From Selaginella moellendorffii (lineage: Eukaryota > Streptophyta > Lycopodiopsida > Selaginellales > Selaginellaceae): a stretch of 64,000 nucleotides of DNA. The translations under genes were made by a program, and so were the position numbers. Below the pieces are notes generated by a model that was not told the DNA's origin, ran no database searches, and saw nothing but the letters and a program-made list of their open reading frames with translations. This document shows positions 54,756 to 64,000 of the stretch, piece by piece (the first letter of the stretch is position 1; each line of letters opens with the position of its first letter). The DNA is taken from contig NW_003314269.1 of assembly GCF_000143415.4 (NCBI RefSeq), positions 2,597,060-2,661,059 on the forward strand, read 5' to 3'.

Positions 54756-57700
54756 ATGTCGGCTGTTCTCTCCAGGCGCACGACTCCAGTCCGGGGATTA
54801 TCGCTCAAAGATTGCGATCCAGAGCGGCTCGTTGCTCCGTCTTCCTGCATTCTCGACGGGAGCTTCGAATCCCCGAGCTCTTCCAGCGATGAGGACTGCG
54901 AAATATCGGTCCCAGGGGATGATTCTTCCTCGGCATTGCGGCTGCCGTATACTCCACCGCGAAAGAAATGGGAGGTGTCGGTGAAGAATGGGATCGTTAC
55001 GACGAAGGAGGTAAGCTAGAATCTAGAATTCCTCAAATCGACCAGAGAAACCTTTGCGATTGTAGGTGAGTGTAGATGAAGAGATATCACAATTCAGCGG
55101 AGACGAGGAGGAAGAAGTGAACGATTTCAGCGAGGACGCTTATCTTTGCGAGGCTGTTCTAAGGTCCGTGTTCGCTGTCTCGTCGCCCGCAAGGAGCCTG
55201 GACGATAGACTGGCCGATGCAGAGACTGTGACTGGCGCCTTTTCGACGATCGATCGCGCCATGCTCCACAGCGTGAAGCTCCGAGCCCAGAAAGCGGCAC
55301 AGTATCGTCGAGCAGGTCTTGAAAGACAGATCCATGGTTTTCAAAGACTCATTCGTTTTTGGCTTTTAGAGCTCTCGCTTTGGCTGGACGCGCTGCAAAA
55401 CAATCAACTCCAGTCCGTCAACCTGGACCAATTCGAGGACCCTCAAATTTATGAGCGCTGGAAGCAGCAACAAATGCAAGAGGTTTCCACGCTGATTGCG
55501 AAGCTCGGTGAGCGTCCATCTTTCTCTGGCTTTGTCCAAGTGGACGTGGTTTCGGTGGACAATCTTAAGCCATTGGAGGTGGGCTGCGTGTCGCCTTTAA
55601 GTTGCAGCAGGGAAGCTTTAAAGCAGCTCCATGTTTATTCGTCGGTCACTGTCTTGCCGATGCGATCTGGATCAGAAAAATTCGGCACGGGTGATCTTGG
55701 GAAAGAGCCGACTCCTGCTTTTTTAACTGACGTTGTTCCCAGTACCGGGAATGCTGAATGGCAAGCAGCATCGCCATGGATTCGCGTGAGCAGGTTAGTA
55801 CTTTATGCTTTTCTGTATAGTTTGCTCTTGTTCACTGTAGCGGATTTGCTTGGCACCGACGTGGCCTGCGATTTTTAAAAAATTTCGTATTTAAGTGGGC
55901 TCTGAATTGCTGTAGTGTGCAGGACAAAGTGCTTATAGAAGTCTGGGACAGACAAATAGGGGGGTCATCTTTCAGAGCGTCTGGAAAATCCAAGCTCAAG
56001 AAGGTGCTTCGGAGTAGGAGCTCCAGTAGGAGCCTGAAGGCAAGTTCACATCACTTTCAGAGTGAATTTTCAAGTGAGTGTTTTTGCTTACAGGTGGCGC
56101 CTTGGAATCAAGATCCGTTCCTCGGACAAGTGATTGTCTCTTTCAGTAACATCGAGTCTCAAGCACTCAGCCAGGGTGTTATGCAAGGAAAGACTCCATT
56201 GATGTCATACATGCTAGCGGATGAGAAGGGACGACAGAAGACCAGTGGAATACAACTGCGATTTTCTTGTTCGTGCGAAAGATTTTACAGGTTTGCTAGC
56301 TTATGATATTAGATATAATTTTGAGCTGCGCCTTCAGAGATGCTCCTTCCAACAAATTACTCTTGAGACCACCGGTTCCAGATGTCGAGAAAGCATTTGA
56401 TGCTCTAGTATCCATGGCCTACAAGCCACAAAAGAAAGGTATGTTTCGAACCACGTTAAGTATTATTTTCCTGTTTAACAATTCTGTATAGGCAACGTTG
56501 ACGTTGCTGCACAGTGGCATGGTATTGTGGCTGGCTTTGGTTTTCACTATCGGATACGTAAGCAAAGATGCAGCCTGGGTATTGTGATGGTTTTGGCACG
56601 GAATTTCCATATTAACGTCCATATCCTGTCCTCCATTGTGGAAGAGTGGCTTCCTGTTTGTGACTCAGCACGAGGAGGACAGCTAACGAAAGACGAGCTT
56701 GGATTACACACAGCAGTGGTCTCGAGTATGTCCAAATGTTACTCATTTCTCTTTCCTTTTCCGTGATTTTGTTGTTTAAACTGGGTGCAGTGCTCGTAAA
56801 ACCGGCTATTGATGCGATTGAGAACTTTCAGACTGTTTTTGCGCAAAATCAACCATCTGGAGCACTATCATGCCTTCTCAAGTTGTTGGGCCTTGTTCTC
56901 CGCTGGGATCCGGATCCTAAAGAGATTCTCATTCCACTGAAAAGCTGGATAAAGGTAATGCCTCTCTTACGGTTGCGGTGTCCTTGTCCACAGTGACCAT
57001 AAAATCTCTCTCTTATCCTCACTTTATCTATTAGAACTCATGCGAGAAAAGATTTTATCACCACCTCTTTGGCGGCATTTCTTCCACTCAACAACCTACA
57101 GAGATTTCTCTTCAGCATTTGTCAAATGTCATAAAACTGGTGCATGGGGACGTAACGGAGTTAAGAACTTCTTTCAAAGATACATTTCCTGAGGCAGTAT
57201 CTTTGACTGCTGTAGCTGTTCCTGTCTATTACAAATTGGTAAAGCGGCATGGCTATTCAAACGTTGTATTTAACTTTGCTCTGCAGGTGTCCGCGTACGT
57301 AATAAACTGTATCCGGGTGGCACAAGTGAAGATGTTTACTAAAGATTGTGAGGTATAGCTTGCAAAATTGTTTCTAGATCTAACTTTCTTTCTTACAGAG
57401 TTTGATAATGGAAATGCTGTCTTTTCATAAGGACATTGAATTGGCCGGTGAAAAATGCGAGCTTCTGGATCTCCATGGGATATTTGGAGACCACATCAAT
57501 CAACTAATTAGCACCGCGAGAACAAGAATGGTTGAGTAAGTACCATGTATACAGAAGACTTTTAAGTCATGCTTTTCTTTTTAGCTGGGTGAGCTCCAGT
57601 ATCACTGCAGAAAAGTGGGAGCCTCTTTCAGCTCAGTCGGGTGCCTTATTTTCTTTCTCCGTTGTAGGTAAGAAGTATAACAGAGCTTCTCTTACAGAAA

Positions 57701-59995
57701 ATAACTTTCTTTTTCTTTTTTAGATTTATATTTTATGCTTGGTGAAGTTATGGACGAAATGATGACAAGGCTTGCAACACTTCCGTTTGGCAATTTTTAC
57801 TTTAAAAATGTTGAAGACGCGATCTGTACAGCCGTCAGAACATACGTTGAGCTTTTAGAGAAGTTGTGCTTGCGGGATCTTCCTGAAGAAACCACCGCAG
57901 AGGGCATATCATCTTCCGAGCTAAGTATTTCAAAGGCACTTTGCGTGAAGGTAATAATTTTTATTTTGTATAACTGAAAACTGAATACGATGGTAATGGA
58001 CCAGTTGAACAACATGAATGCTGTCATGGAACAACACCAGGACTTGGAACGGAGGCTGATGGAAACACAGCGAAATAGTAATGGACGCGAACCCTTGGAA
58101 ACGTAATGCAAGGACGCGTCTTGCGTTTTTATTTTTATACTAATCATTGCTATCATCTGGACTGGACAGAGATGCAGATGCGAACAATCTGAGCTTGTTT
58201 AAGATTTTGGAAAGGCACGGAAGTGTGAAAGATGGTCTCAATCCCAAGTTTGAGGAAATACAGCGGTTCACTGAGCAAACAATTGACAACGTCGTCGGCT
58301 CCGTTGTCGAACTCCTACAGGTTTTTATTTTCTTACAATGCTTTCAATTTCTGAACACTCAGCTGCAGGTTAGAATTGGACGCGATTTGCATCTCATCTT
58401 CGATGAGGCAGCAATTAGTGACGGTGAAACACTTGATCAGAACCTGCAACCGTTAACCGGGCATCTAGATCAGCACCTTATGGTCATGAATGACTCTTCG
58501 CATCCAGTCGTTTTCCAAAAACTAATCACGGTACGTATTGTAAAGAAGAGGGTTGTTGTACCTGAATCTTCTTCTATGCAGGAGATATGTAAAGCTTTAG
58601 TTTTCTGTCTGGAGGAGTTTGCGCTGAATAGGGACGAGGATCCGAATCCGATGACCCCGAAGCAAAGGAGGCTCCTTGAAGAGAGCCTTTCGTTTTTTTA
58701 TGACTACTTTTATGGCGATGGTCAAGGTCTGGACGGTGGACAAATGGATACTATAACTGCCCGTCTACGTCAGATCCTGGCTTGCTGGGATCTTGACACT
58801 CGTGAATTGTGCTCTCTTTACTGGAGAGCTTGGGACCAGTTTAATACTCAGGAAGAAAATCGGCAACCTGAAGTTGACGGGAACAGTGGCACGCTCCACA
58901 TTCTCGACTATTTATGGCTGTTGAAGCAGAGGACTGATGATGAAGCCCATGAGATAGTCGAGCAACAGAACTTCATTGCAAACAAACGAATGATGCAGGT
59001 AAATTTGCTTTCAAGTTTTCGCTGGTATCGTTCCTCACGGGTTGGCCTTTTTCCAGTTCATGTTCGGTCTTCCAAAAGAAGAAGAGCTGGTGGCGTCGTA
59101 TTCTTGCAGGTAAAGACGCTTATGATTTTTGGAATATTGTTTTCAATAACTTCCCTCCGTTTTGCAGAAATCCTCAAAAAGTGCGTGGCACACTATACGT
59201 TACACCAAAACACATTTGCTTTGCCGATACGAAGATGACTCTTGCCGATAGCCGAAACCTGTACGTGGTCCCAATTGATCGCATGATGCGCATTGAGCTC
59301 TCAGGCAAACGATCAATCGTGCTAATACCTTTCCATCAACGCCCTCTAGAGTTCAGCAAGCTGTCCGATCGCGATGCAGTTTGCAAAACAATCTTTGATC
59401 AGGTGAGCTTTCGACTTGAGTACAAGTTACTCGAACTAAGCTGAATCATACACAGGTCGTTGGCACAGGGTCACATTTGGAGAAGTGCATGTCGCCCATT
59501 TGGTCCGAGAAGGGGAGACACGCTCCACTCAAGTCTAGTAACAGTGCTGTCAAAGGTGCGTGAGTGCAAGGTTTTTCATGGACAGCTGCTAAGTGAATTT
59601 GAACGTGAGCAGTCTTTAAATGCTGGCGGCAAGGAATGCTTCACAAATACAGTGGAACCTTGCTAGTAACAACGGCTTATATCTTGTTTACTCAAGATGA
59701 CAAGCAGAAGGTAAGAGCTTCAGTCTGTGAAGTCTAATAGCTCTCTGATGTCGCGCACAGGTAATACAAATGGACCATACCAGCATCTCCAAAATCCATG
59801 CCAGCAGACGAGGCTTGAGACCCAGCGGCGTGGTCATTGAGCTGAAAAGCGGGGAAGATGTAAGTTGCTTCCTTTCAGACCATTTTTCGACTGAGAAAAT
59901 GTGGCTTGCAGTGTGAATTTTGCGACTTTGAAGGTTACACCGCCCCCGCCAAGGAGATAGCGAAAGACCTGCACAGCTTGGTCTTCCCTGGCTAA
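54756..59995 (+). CDS. C2 and GRAM domain protein with Munc13-like helical region, about 20 exons
   Basis: Exons read: 54756-55010, 55066-55793, 55916-56290, 56338-56438, 56492-56725, 56791-56954, 57035-57352, 57399-57535, 57585-57667, 57724-57950, 58005-58102, 58170-58320, 58363-58530, 58582-58998, 59057-59109, 59168-59402, 59456-59555, 59634-59710, 59761-59859, 59912-59995; they sum to 1,367 residues in one frame. An in-frame ATG at 54690 adds 22. Exon 3 may contain a 54-bp in-frame GC-AG intron (56040-56093). After a Ser/acidic N-terminus, a C2 domain spans about residues 240-450 (FVQVDVVSVDNLKPLE, LIEVWDRQ, DPFLGQVIVSFSNIES), binding membrane lipid, perhaps with calcium. A long helical region follows; LSFFYDYFYGDGQGLDGGQM resembles Munc13 homology domains. 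A GRAM domain ends it (GTLYVTPKHICFADTKM). A membrane-trafficking or tethering role is inference. Confidence 0.8.
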
Positions 59996-60045
59996 GCGCC
60001 GACGTGGACAGCCACATTCAGCTGACATTCAAGCCCTAACGACCT

Positions 60046-60471
60046 ATGGCGGATGAAAAGGCCACAAGCGGCGAGCACGCGGACTGGACAACGTCGCTGG
60101 AGTCGGACAGCGGAGAAGTGAGCGGAGTCCAAGTCGAGGCTGCCGGAGCCGAGGCCGCAGCTGCAGTGGAGCGGAACCACGTAGAGAGGATGAGACGAGC
60201 AGACAAGGCAGAGGAGGAGAGGGGCGTCGCCGCGGCTCGAGCCAAAGCAGGAGAGACCATCGCCGGGATAGCGTCGGGCTCGGTGCCGTCCCCTAGGAGA
60301 GCTTCGTCTCCTGCCGCTCCCGTTTGGAGGGACAAAGACGAATGCGAGGCCGCTGCCAAGGACAGAGCACGCTTGGAGAAGATTGCGAAGGAGATGGCCG
60401 ACATAGCGGCAACGAGAAAGCAAGAAAGAGAGACCACGGCCAATCCTCGAGACCTCCACGACCTCTCTTGA
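60046..60471 (+). CDS. Hypothetical charged Ala/Glu-rich protein, 141 residues
   Basis: An ATG 50 bp after the stop of the C2/GRAM gene opens a frame rich in Ala, Glu, Arg and Lys (AEERGV, KDRARLEKIAKEMADIAATR), with a likely C-terminal coiled coil. No family is recognised. The opposite strand also stays open (135-168 codons), as often happens in GC-rich DNA, so the gene may not be real; it could instead be 3' UTR sequence of its neighbour. No upstream exon was identified. Confidence 0.35.
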   Translation: MADEKATSGEHADWTTSLESDSGEVSGVQVEAAGAEAAAAVERNHVERMRRADKAEEERGVAAARAKAGETIAGIASGSVPSPRRASSPAAPVWRDKDECEAAAKDRARLEKIAKEMADIAATRKQERETTANPRDLHDLS

Positions 60472-60590
60472 TTGAAACAACTTCCATACGAGGTACACTC
60501 AAGCTTTTATTCTCTCGATCTCGTCTCACGGAGCCCTGCCAGTTGAGAATAAATCCCGGAGGGTTTGCTGTAAGTTTGTCCAATCTAGTT

Positions 60591-61271
60591 TTAGTCGATT
60601 CTCTGCGTCTCTAGTTTTTCTTTCCGTATCGCGTGCTCGTAGTAACTCCGCATTGCCAGGGGCAGGAACAAGGGAAGCAGGAAACAAAAGAGGTTGAAGC
60701 TCCAGAACACCATGTTGGCAACCGCTACAAACTTTGCGAAGCGCTCCCAGCCGCCGCCGCCACCGGGCCTCGCAAACTCGACGATCATCCAGCTCCAGAT
60801 GGTGAACAACCTCCTCGCGTTATACGAGATGGGAACGAACGCTCGAATGGGGAAGGAGACCGCGTCGGAGCTCCCGGCAACCCTCTCGGACATGATCTGG
60901 AAGACGAGGAGCGCGGTGTGAGGCACTACCGATCGAAAGAGGTGCCGGTCACCGCGGTAGAGTCCGACTAGCAGGAGGATGAGAGGAAGAACAAGGCCAA
61001 TGACGGCTGCCACCGAGACGTAGTACCTGAGGATCTTGAGCTTGAATCCGGTGTAAGCTTGCGGCGGCCGGGTCGCTGTGACTGGAGGGAACGCGAGCTT
61101 GGCGAGGACGAAGAGGTAGAAGGACGCGAATGCCGCGAACTGGAGCTCTGGGATGGGGATGAATCCATCGCTGGCGTAGAAGATGGCGGCGAGGTAGCAA
61201 GCGTAGAGTAACACGGACCTGATCGGGGTGGAAGAAGGCCGGGCTTTTTCCTCCTCGTTCTTCGCCGCCAT
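60591..61271 (-). CDS. DUF7733-type plant multi-pass membrane protein
   Basis: A single-exon frame of 226 residues. The start chosen is the ATG at 61271 (MAAKNEEEKARPSS), because the sequence from there matches the hydrophilic head plus membrane pattern; an in-frame ATG at 61349 would add 26 residues with an odd hydrophobic piece. Hydrophobic segments follow: VLLYACYLAAIFYA, FAAFASFYLFVLAKLAF, YYVSVAAVIGLVLPLILLLV, HTALLVFQIM, a segment with RRLFTIWSWMIVEF, and ANMVFWSFNLFCFLLPLFLP. The motif pattern (FQIMSERV, FVPISYNARRLF) is that of an uncharacterised plant membrane family. It ends in a basic cytosolic-type tail. No function is known. It lies tail-to-tail with the preceding plus-strand genes. 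Confidence 0.85.
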   Translation of the reverse strand: MAAKNEEEKARPSSTPIRSVLLYACYLAAIFYASDGFIPIPELQFAAFASFYLFVLAKLAFPPVTATRPPQAYTGFKLKILRYYVSVAAVIGLVLPLILLLVGLYRGDRHLFRSVVPHTALLVFQIMSERVAGSSDAVSFPIRAFVPISYNARRLFTIWSWMIVEFARPGGGGGWERFAKFVAVANMVFWSFNLFCFLLPLFLPLAMRSYYEHAIRKEKLETQRID

Positions 61272-62965
61272 GAAACGCGCTGTGATAAGAAATGCCAAGT
61301 GGAAGGCGAGCTTTGCCCCACGTGTATAGATTTTTCTACATGAAGACAATAGAAAACATTAGCATTGAGAGAACATGAAGACAATAGAAAAACCATACCA
61401 CGATCACTGTTGGGAGTCAATGGTTTCGTTTTTGTAAAGCTAATTTTTTCGCAGCGCTGTTCCTGCAGATCCAAGCAACGTCACCGTCGGTGTCTCACAG
61501 AGCAAGACTGCTCTCGGAATTTATAACGCATACTCCTATGCTACAGAACAAACAAAGAGCCAAAAAAACTAAAGAAAAACAAAGAAAACCAGAGATTTCT
61601 TACCGAGGATATGGAAGTAAACTCTCCCTCAATCACCAGAGCCTGGCCACTGCGACAAAAACAAAATCCCGCCTGCCTACAGCACGTTCACTGGGACCAG
61701 GAAGAGGAAGAAGAGAGAAAAAAAAACAGGAAGAAAAAGAGACGGTTTTGTTTCTGGGGCCAGCGTCGTAAGTCCGATGCATTGCACGGTCCAAAGGCAG
61801 GAGCAGTAGCAGGAAAAAGAAATCGAGAGCGGAAGCTTACGTACAGCGGGTGGTGCTGATGCAACACCATCAATCACTGCCTGCAAGCCAAGCGAGCGAC
61901 GTAAGTTCGTAACAAAAAAGAGGAAACAGCAGGCAGCAGAGAAAGCAAAACAAAAGAAAAACCAAGCGAGAGATTGGTTGACAAAGAAAAATCTCTGGAA
62001 AAATCAAAAGCGAGCTGAAGCAGCAGCACACAGCAACAGGAGCAGAGCTACTTACCGCCTGCAGAGAGTGAATGAGTAGGTGCTACGAGCAGCGAGCGAA
62101 GAGTGGTATGGATATACAAGACGCTGGAAGATCTTTGCCACCCTTTGAAAAACTTTTGCGTAGTGTACTTTGCAGCGAGATTTCATCGACCCAAGCTTGA
62201 GTCACCAAGCTGTAACATATCATTACCCTTTTGTGTACTTTACTGTGCAGCGAGATTTCATCCTGCGTAACAAGCCAAAGCCTTTAGTCACTGAGATTGT
62301 AACATATCATTACCTGAGAAAAAAAAGAGAAACGATTCTCCTCGGCCTGCATTAATCTGCGAAGAAAACGAAGCTTTAGTATCTTCTTTTTTTCTTTTCT
62401 GGGCTTTAAACCTTACCAGGAAAACTGCTCCTCTCAATCTTTGCAGAGCAGCGCTTGCTTCCTTTTCTTCTCCTTGTGACCGATATGAATATAAAACTGA
62501 CGCTCTGTCTGAAGGATCCCTTTCTCGGCTTGCGCGACCTGCTTTCTCTGGTTAGAGGAAAAAGCTTTCCTTGCTGATGCTTCAAAAGTCTCGCTCACTA
62601 AAACAGTAGAATCCGTGTAGTATTGAACTGCGGCCTTGTTTTTTGCCTTTTCTTTGCAAGGGATCTGCTGGAGAGCCCATCCGAGCTATAGTCCAATAAT
62701 TCGAATTTGTCAGCAGGTCTCGGGAGAGTGATTGGTTGAACAGTGGAGAACGAGGGTCCCCTCCCCCTTCCCATTTTTGAAGAAGCAGCTTGAGGGAGCC
62801 GATGAACTGCACGAATCACTTCTCGCAGGATTAGTACATCCGAAGAAAAAAAAACCACACACGAGGTATGTTACCAGTAGCATTCTGTGCAGCTGTTGCT
62901 GCTACTGCTGCTGCTCCTCTCCTCGGTGCTCACCTCGGCTCCATTCATTCTGTAGAAAAAATCAT
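61272..62965. promoter_or_regulatory. Upstream region between divergent DUF7733 and CCCH genes
   Basis: This 1.7-kb region separates two divergent start codons. It has A/purine-rich stretches (61550-61750), a short tandem duplication (62163-62320) and a CT/GCT-rich stretch just before the CCCH start, which is probably transcribed 5' leader. The frame of the CCCH gene is open upstream to 62732, but that part (CCCYCCCSSPRC-like) is low-complexity and is taken as untranslated. No core promoter is certain. Confidence 0.5.
62163..62320 (+). repeat. Short tandem duplication, two copies of about 65-85 bp
   Basis: TGTACTTT...GCAGCGAGATTTCATC and GTAACATATCATTACC occur twice in the same order; the second copy has an insertion in the middle. 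It lies in the upstream or leader region of the CCCH gene. Confidence 0.7.
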
Positions 62966-64000
62966 ATGGATCCTTACGAGCTCACCAGAATGCTGTACGC
63001 AAGAGTGCAGGCTCTGGATCCCAGGCACGTCTCAAAGATCATTGGATATCTGCTTCTGCAAGACGAGGCAGAGCAAGATATGCTCCGGATGGCCCTCGGC
63101 TCGGATGCCCTCCTCTTCTCCGTGGTGGACAAAGCAAAGCAGGAACTTGGCCTCTCTCCCAGTCCTAATGCTCATTTCGATCATCCTGCTCCATTCTCCA
63201 GGCCTGAGCATCCACCTTTCCACTTTGGTACCGCATTCGATCACCAGCTTCAATCCACTTACCATCTCAGAGACGTGTACCATCCTCCCCTCGTCAATTC
63301 CCATGTCCCGTTCCAGAAGCAACTGCAACAACAAGCGGAGTTAATGAATCGGCCTTCAATACAAGATACATACCAGCACCAGCCTCTCTTTGGTGCCGGA
63401 GTTTTCCCAAATGATCACTTCTACCCGGAAACTTTCGCGTTCCTCAACAGGAACAGATTGAAGCAGCAGAAGCAGCAGCAGCAAAAGTCAGACGAACACG
63501 ATCTGATGCTGAGTCTCTCGGAGCACGGATCTCCAAACAGCAGCAGCAGCAGTAGCAATAACAGTAGCCACGCGTGGAAGCCTTGCGTCTACTACTCCCG
63601 GGGCCACTGCAAGCACGGCAGCGGGTGTAGATTTCTCCACACTCCGAACTCGCTGGGAATCGAGGAGCACGGGACAGAGTCGGCTCTGGAGAGGCTGGAA
63701 TTGGAGATTCAAGAGCTGCTCCGTGCCAGAAAGTCACCGGTGCCAATCTCGTTGCTTCCGCAGATGTACTTCGAGGAATTCGGGAGCGCTCTCCACGTTG
63801 ACGGGTTCCTGGCGACTCCCGAGGCCGTACAAGGATCCGGTTTAACCAGCCTGCTTTGCCATATGAAGAACACTCTCGTCATCGATCAGTAAGCCGATCG
63901 ATCTTCTTTCGAGTCCGTCTTGCATGCGTCTGACAAGTAGTTCGCTTCTCAGGCCCAATGGACAGCAGGCAGTCGTCCTGGTCGAAGAAAGTTCCAGGCT
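62966..64000 (+). CDS. CCCH zinc-finger protein (plant C3H RNA-binding family), 3' partial
   Basis: Exon 1 runs 62966-63888, intron 63889-63952 (GTAAGC...TCTCAG), exon 2 from 63953 continues past the window. The start MDPYELTRMLYARVQ is chosen because family proteins begin with this block, which is followed by the conserved HVSKIIGYLLLQD and DALLFSVVDKAKQELGL (a PABC-like helical domain). The middle is Gln/Ser/His-rich with Q and S runs. One CCCH finger lies at about residues 206-224 (C-x7-C-x5-C-x3-H in CVYYSRGHCKHGSGCRFLH). Family members then carry an RRM, whose start fits the exon 2 sequence PNGQQAVVLVEESSR at the window edge. Related plant proteins bind RNA or DNA in nucleus or cytoplasm; the target here is unknown. 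Confidence 0.9.

Noticed and set aside
59992-60498. 168-codon minus-strand frame opposite the 141-residue hypothetical protein
   Set aside because: Arg/Ser/Cys-rich composition typical of an antisense frame in GC-rich DNA; overlaps the 3' end of the C2/GRAM gene.

Overview
This is nuclear DNA from a land plant. Introns are GT-AG and very short (about 45-75 bp), protein genes are GC-richer than their surroundings, and plant-typical families are present (RETICULATA-related plastid protein, DUF7733 membrane protein, CCCH zinc-finger protein, GNA-type lectin, organellar uL15). Tiny introns, compact genes and Ty3/gypsy elements in AT-rich DNA suggest a lycophyte such as Selaginella. That assignment is inference; no taxonomic marker is visible.

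Layout. 1-848: 3' part of a secreted bulb-type lectin gene in very AT-rich DNA. 1188-3828: decayed antisense Ty3/gypsy element (copy E), itself split by a fragment of another LTR element (X). 3929-5549 (-): RETICULATA-related plastid protein, 8 exons. 6250-12823 (+): very large GTPase / Cys-rich / vWA gene, head-to-head with the previous one. 12824-32200: mostly retrotransposons. It holds gypsy copy A (complete, 14653-19658), copy B (5' LTR to integrase), element X (2 kb LTR carrying a hexamer-based tandem array, plus primer site), then copy C (RT to 3' LTR). 32200-34511: D-3-phosphoglycerate dehydrogenase relic and an intact short-chain reductase gene (-). 34823-52556: pseudogene of the organellar ribosomal protein uL15, then a decayed second copy of the GTPase/vWA gene. 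That copy is split by an 11.2 kb nested block holding two large foldback elements, a 5S-rRNA-derived (Cassandra-type) miniature LTR element and another decayed gypsy element (D). 52670-64000: ordinary dense genes: uL15, a 20-exon C2/GRAM protein, a DUF7733 membrane protein and a CCCH zinc-finger protein that runs off the window.

The most notable items are the GTPase/Cys-rich/vWA gene with its decayed paralogue, where both copies carry a frameshift at the same point but in opposite directions; the Cassandra-like element with its 5S promoter region; the X element whose LTR contains the array; a nonsense codon shared by three gypsy copies; and a 163-bp microinversion inside the pseudogene. I saw no tRNA gene, no genuine rRNA gene and no CRISPR array. 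Exon boundaries were read by eye from reading frame, splice dinucleotides and family conservation; no alignment or search was run.
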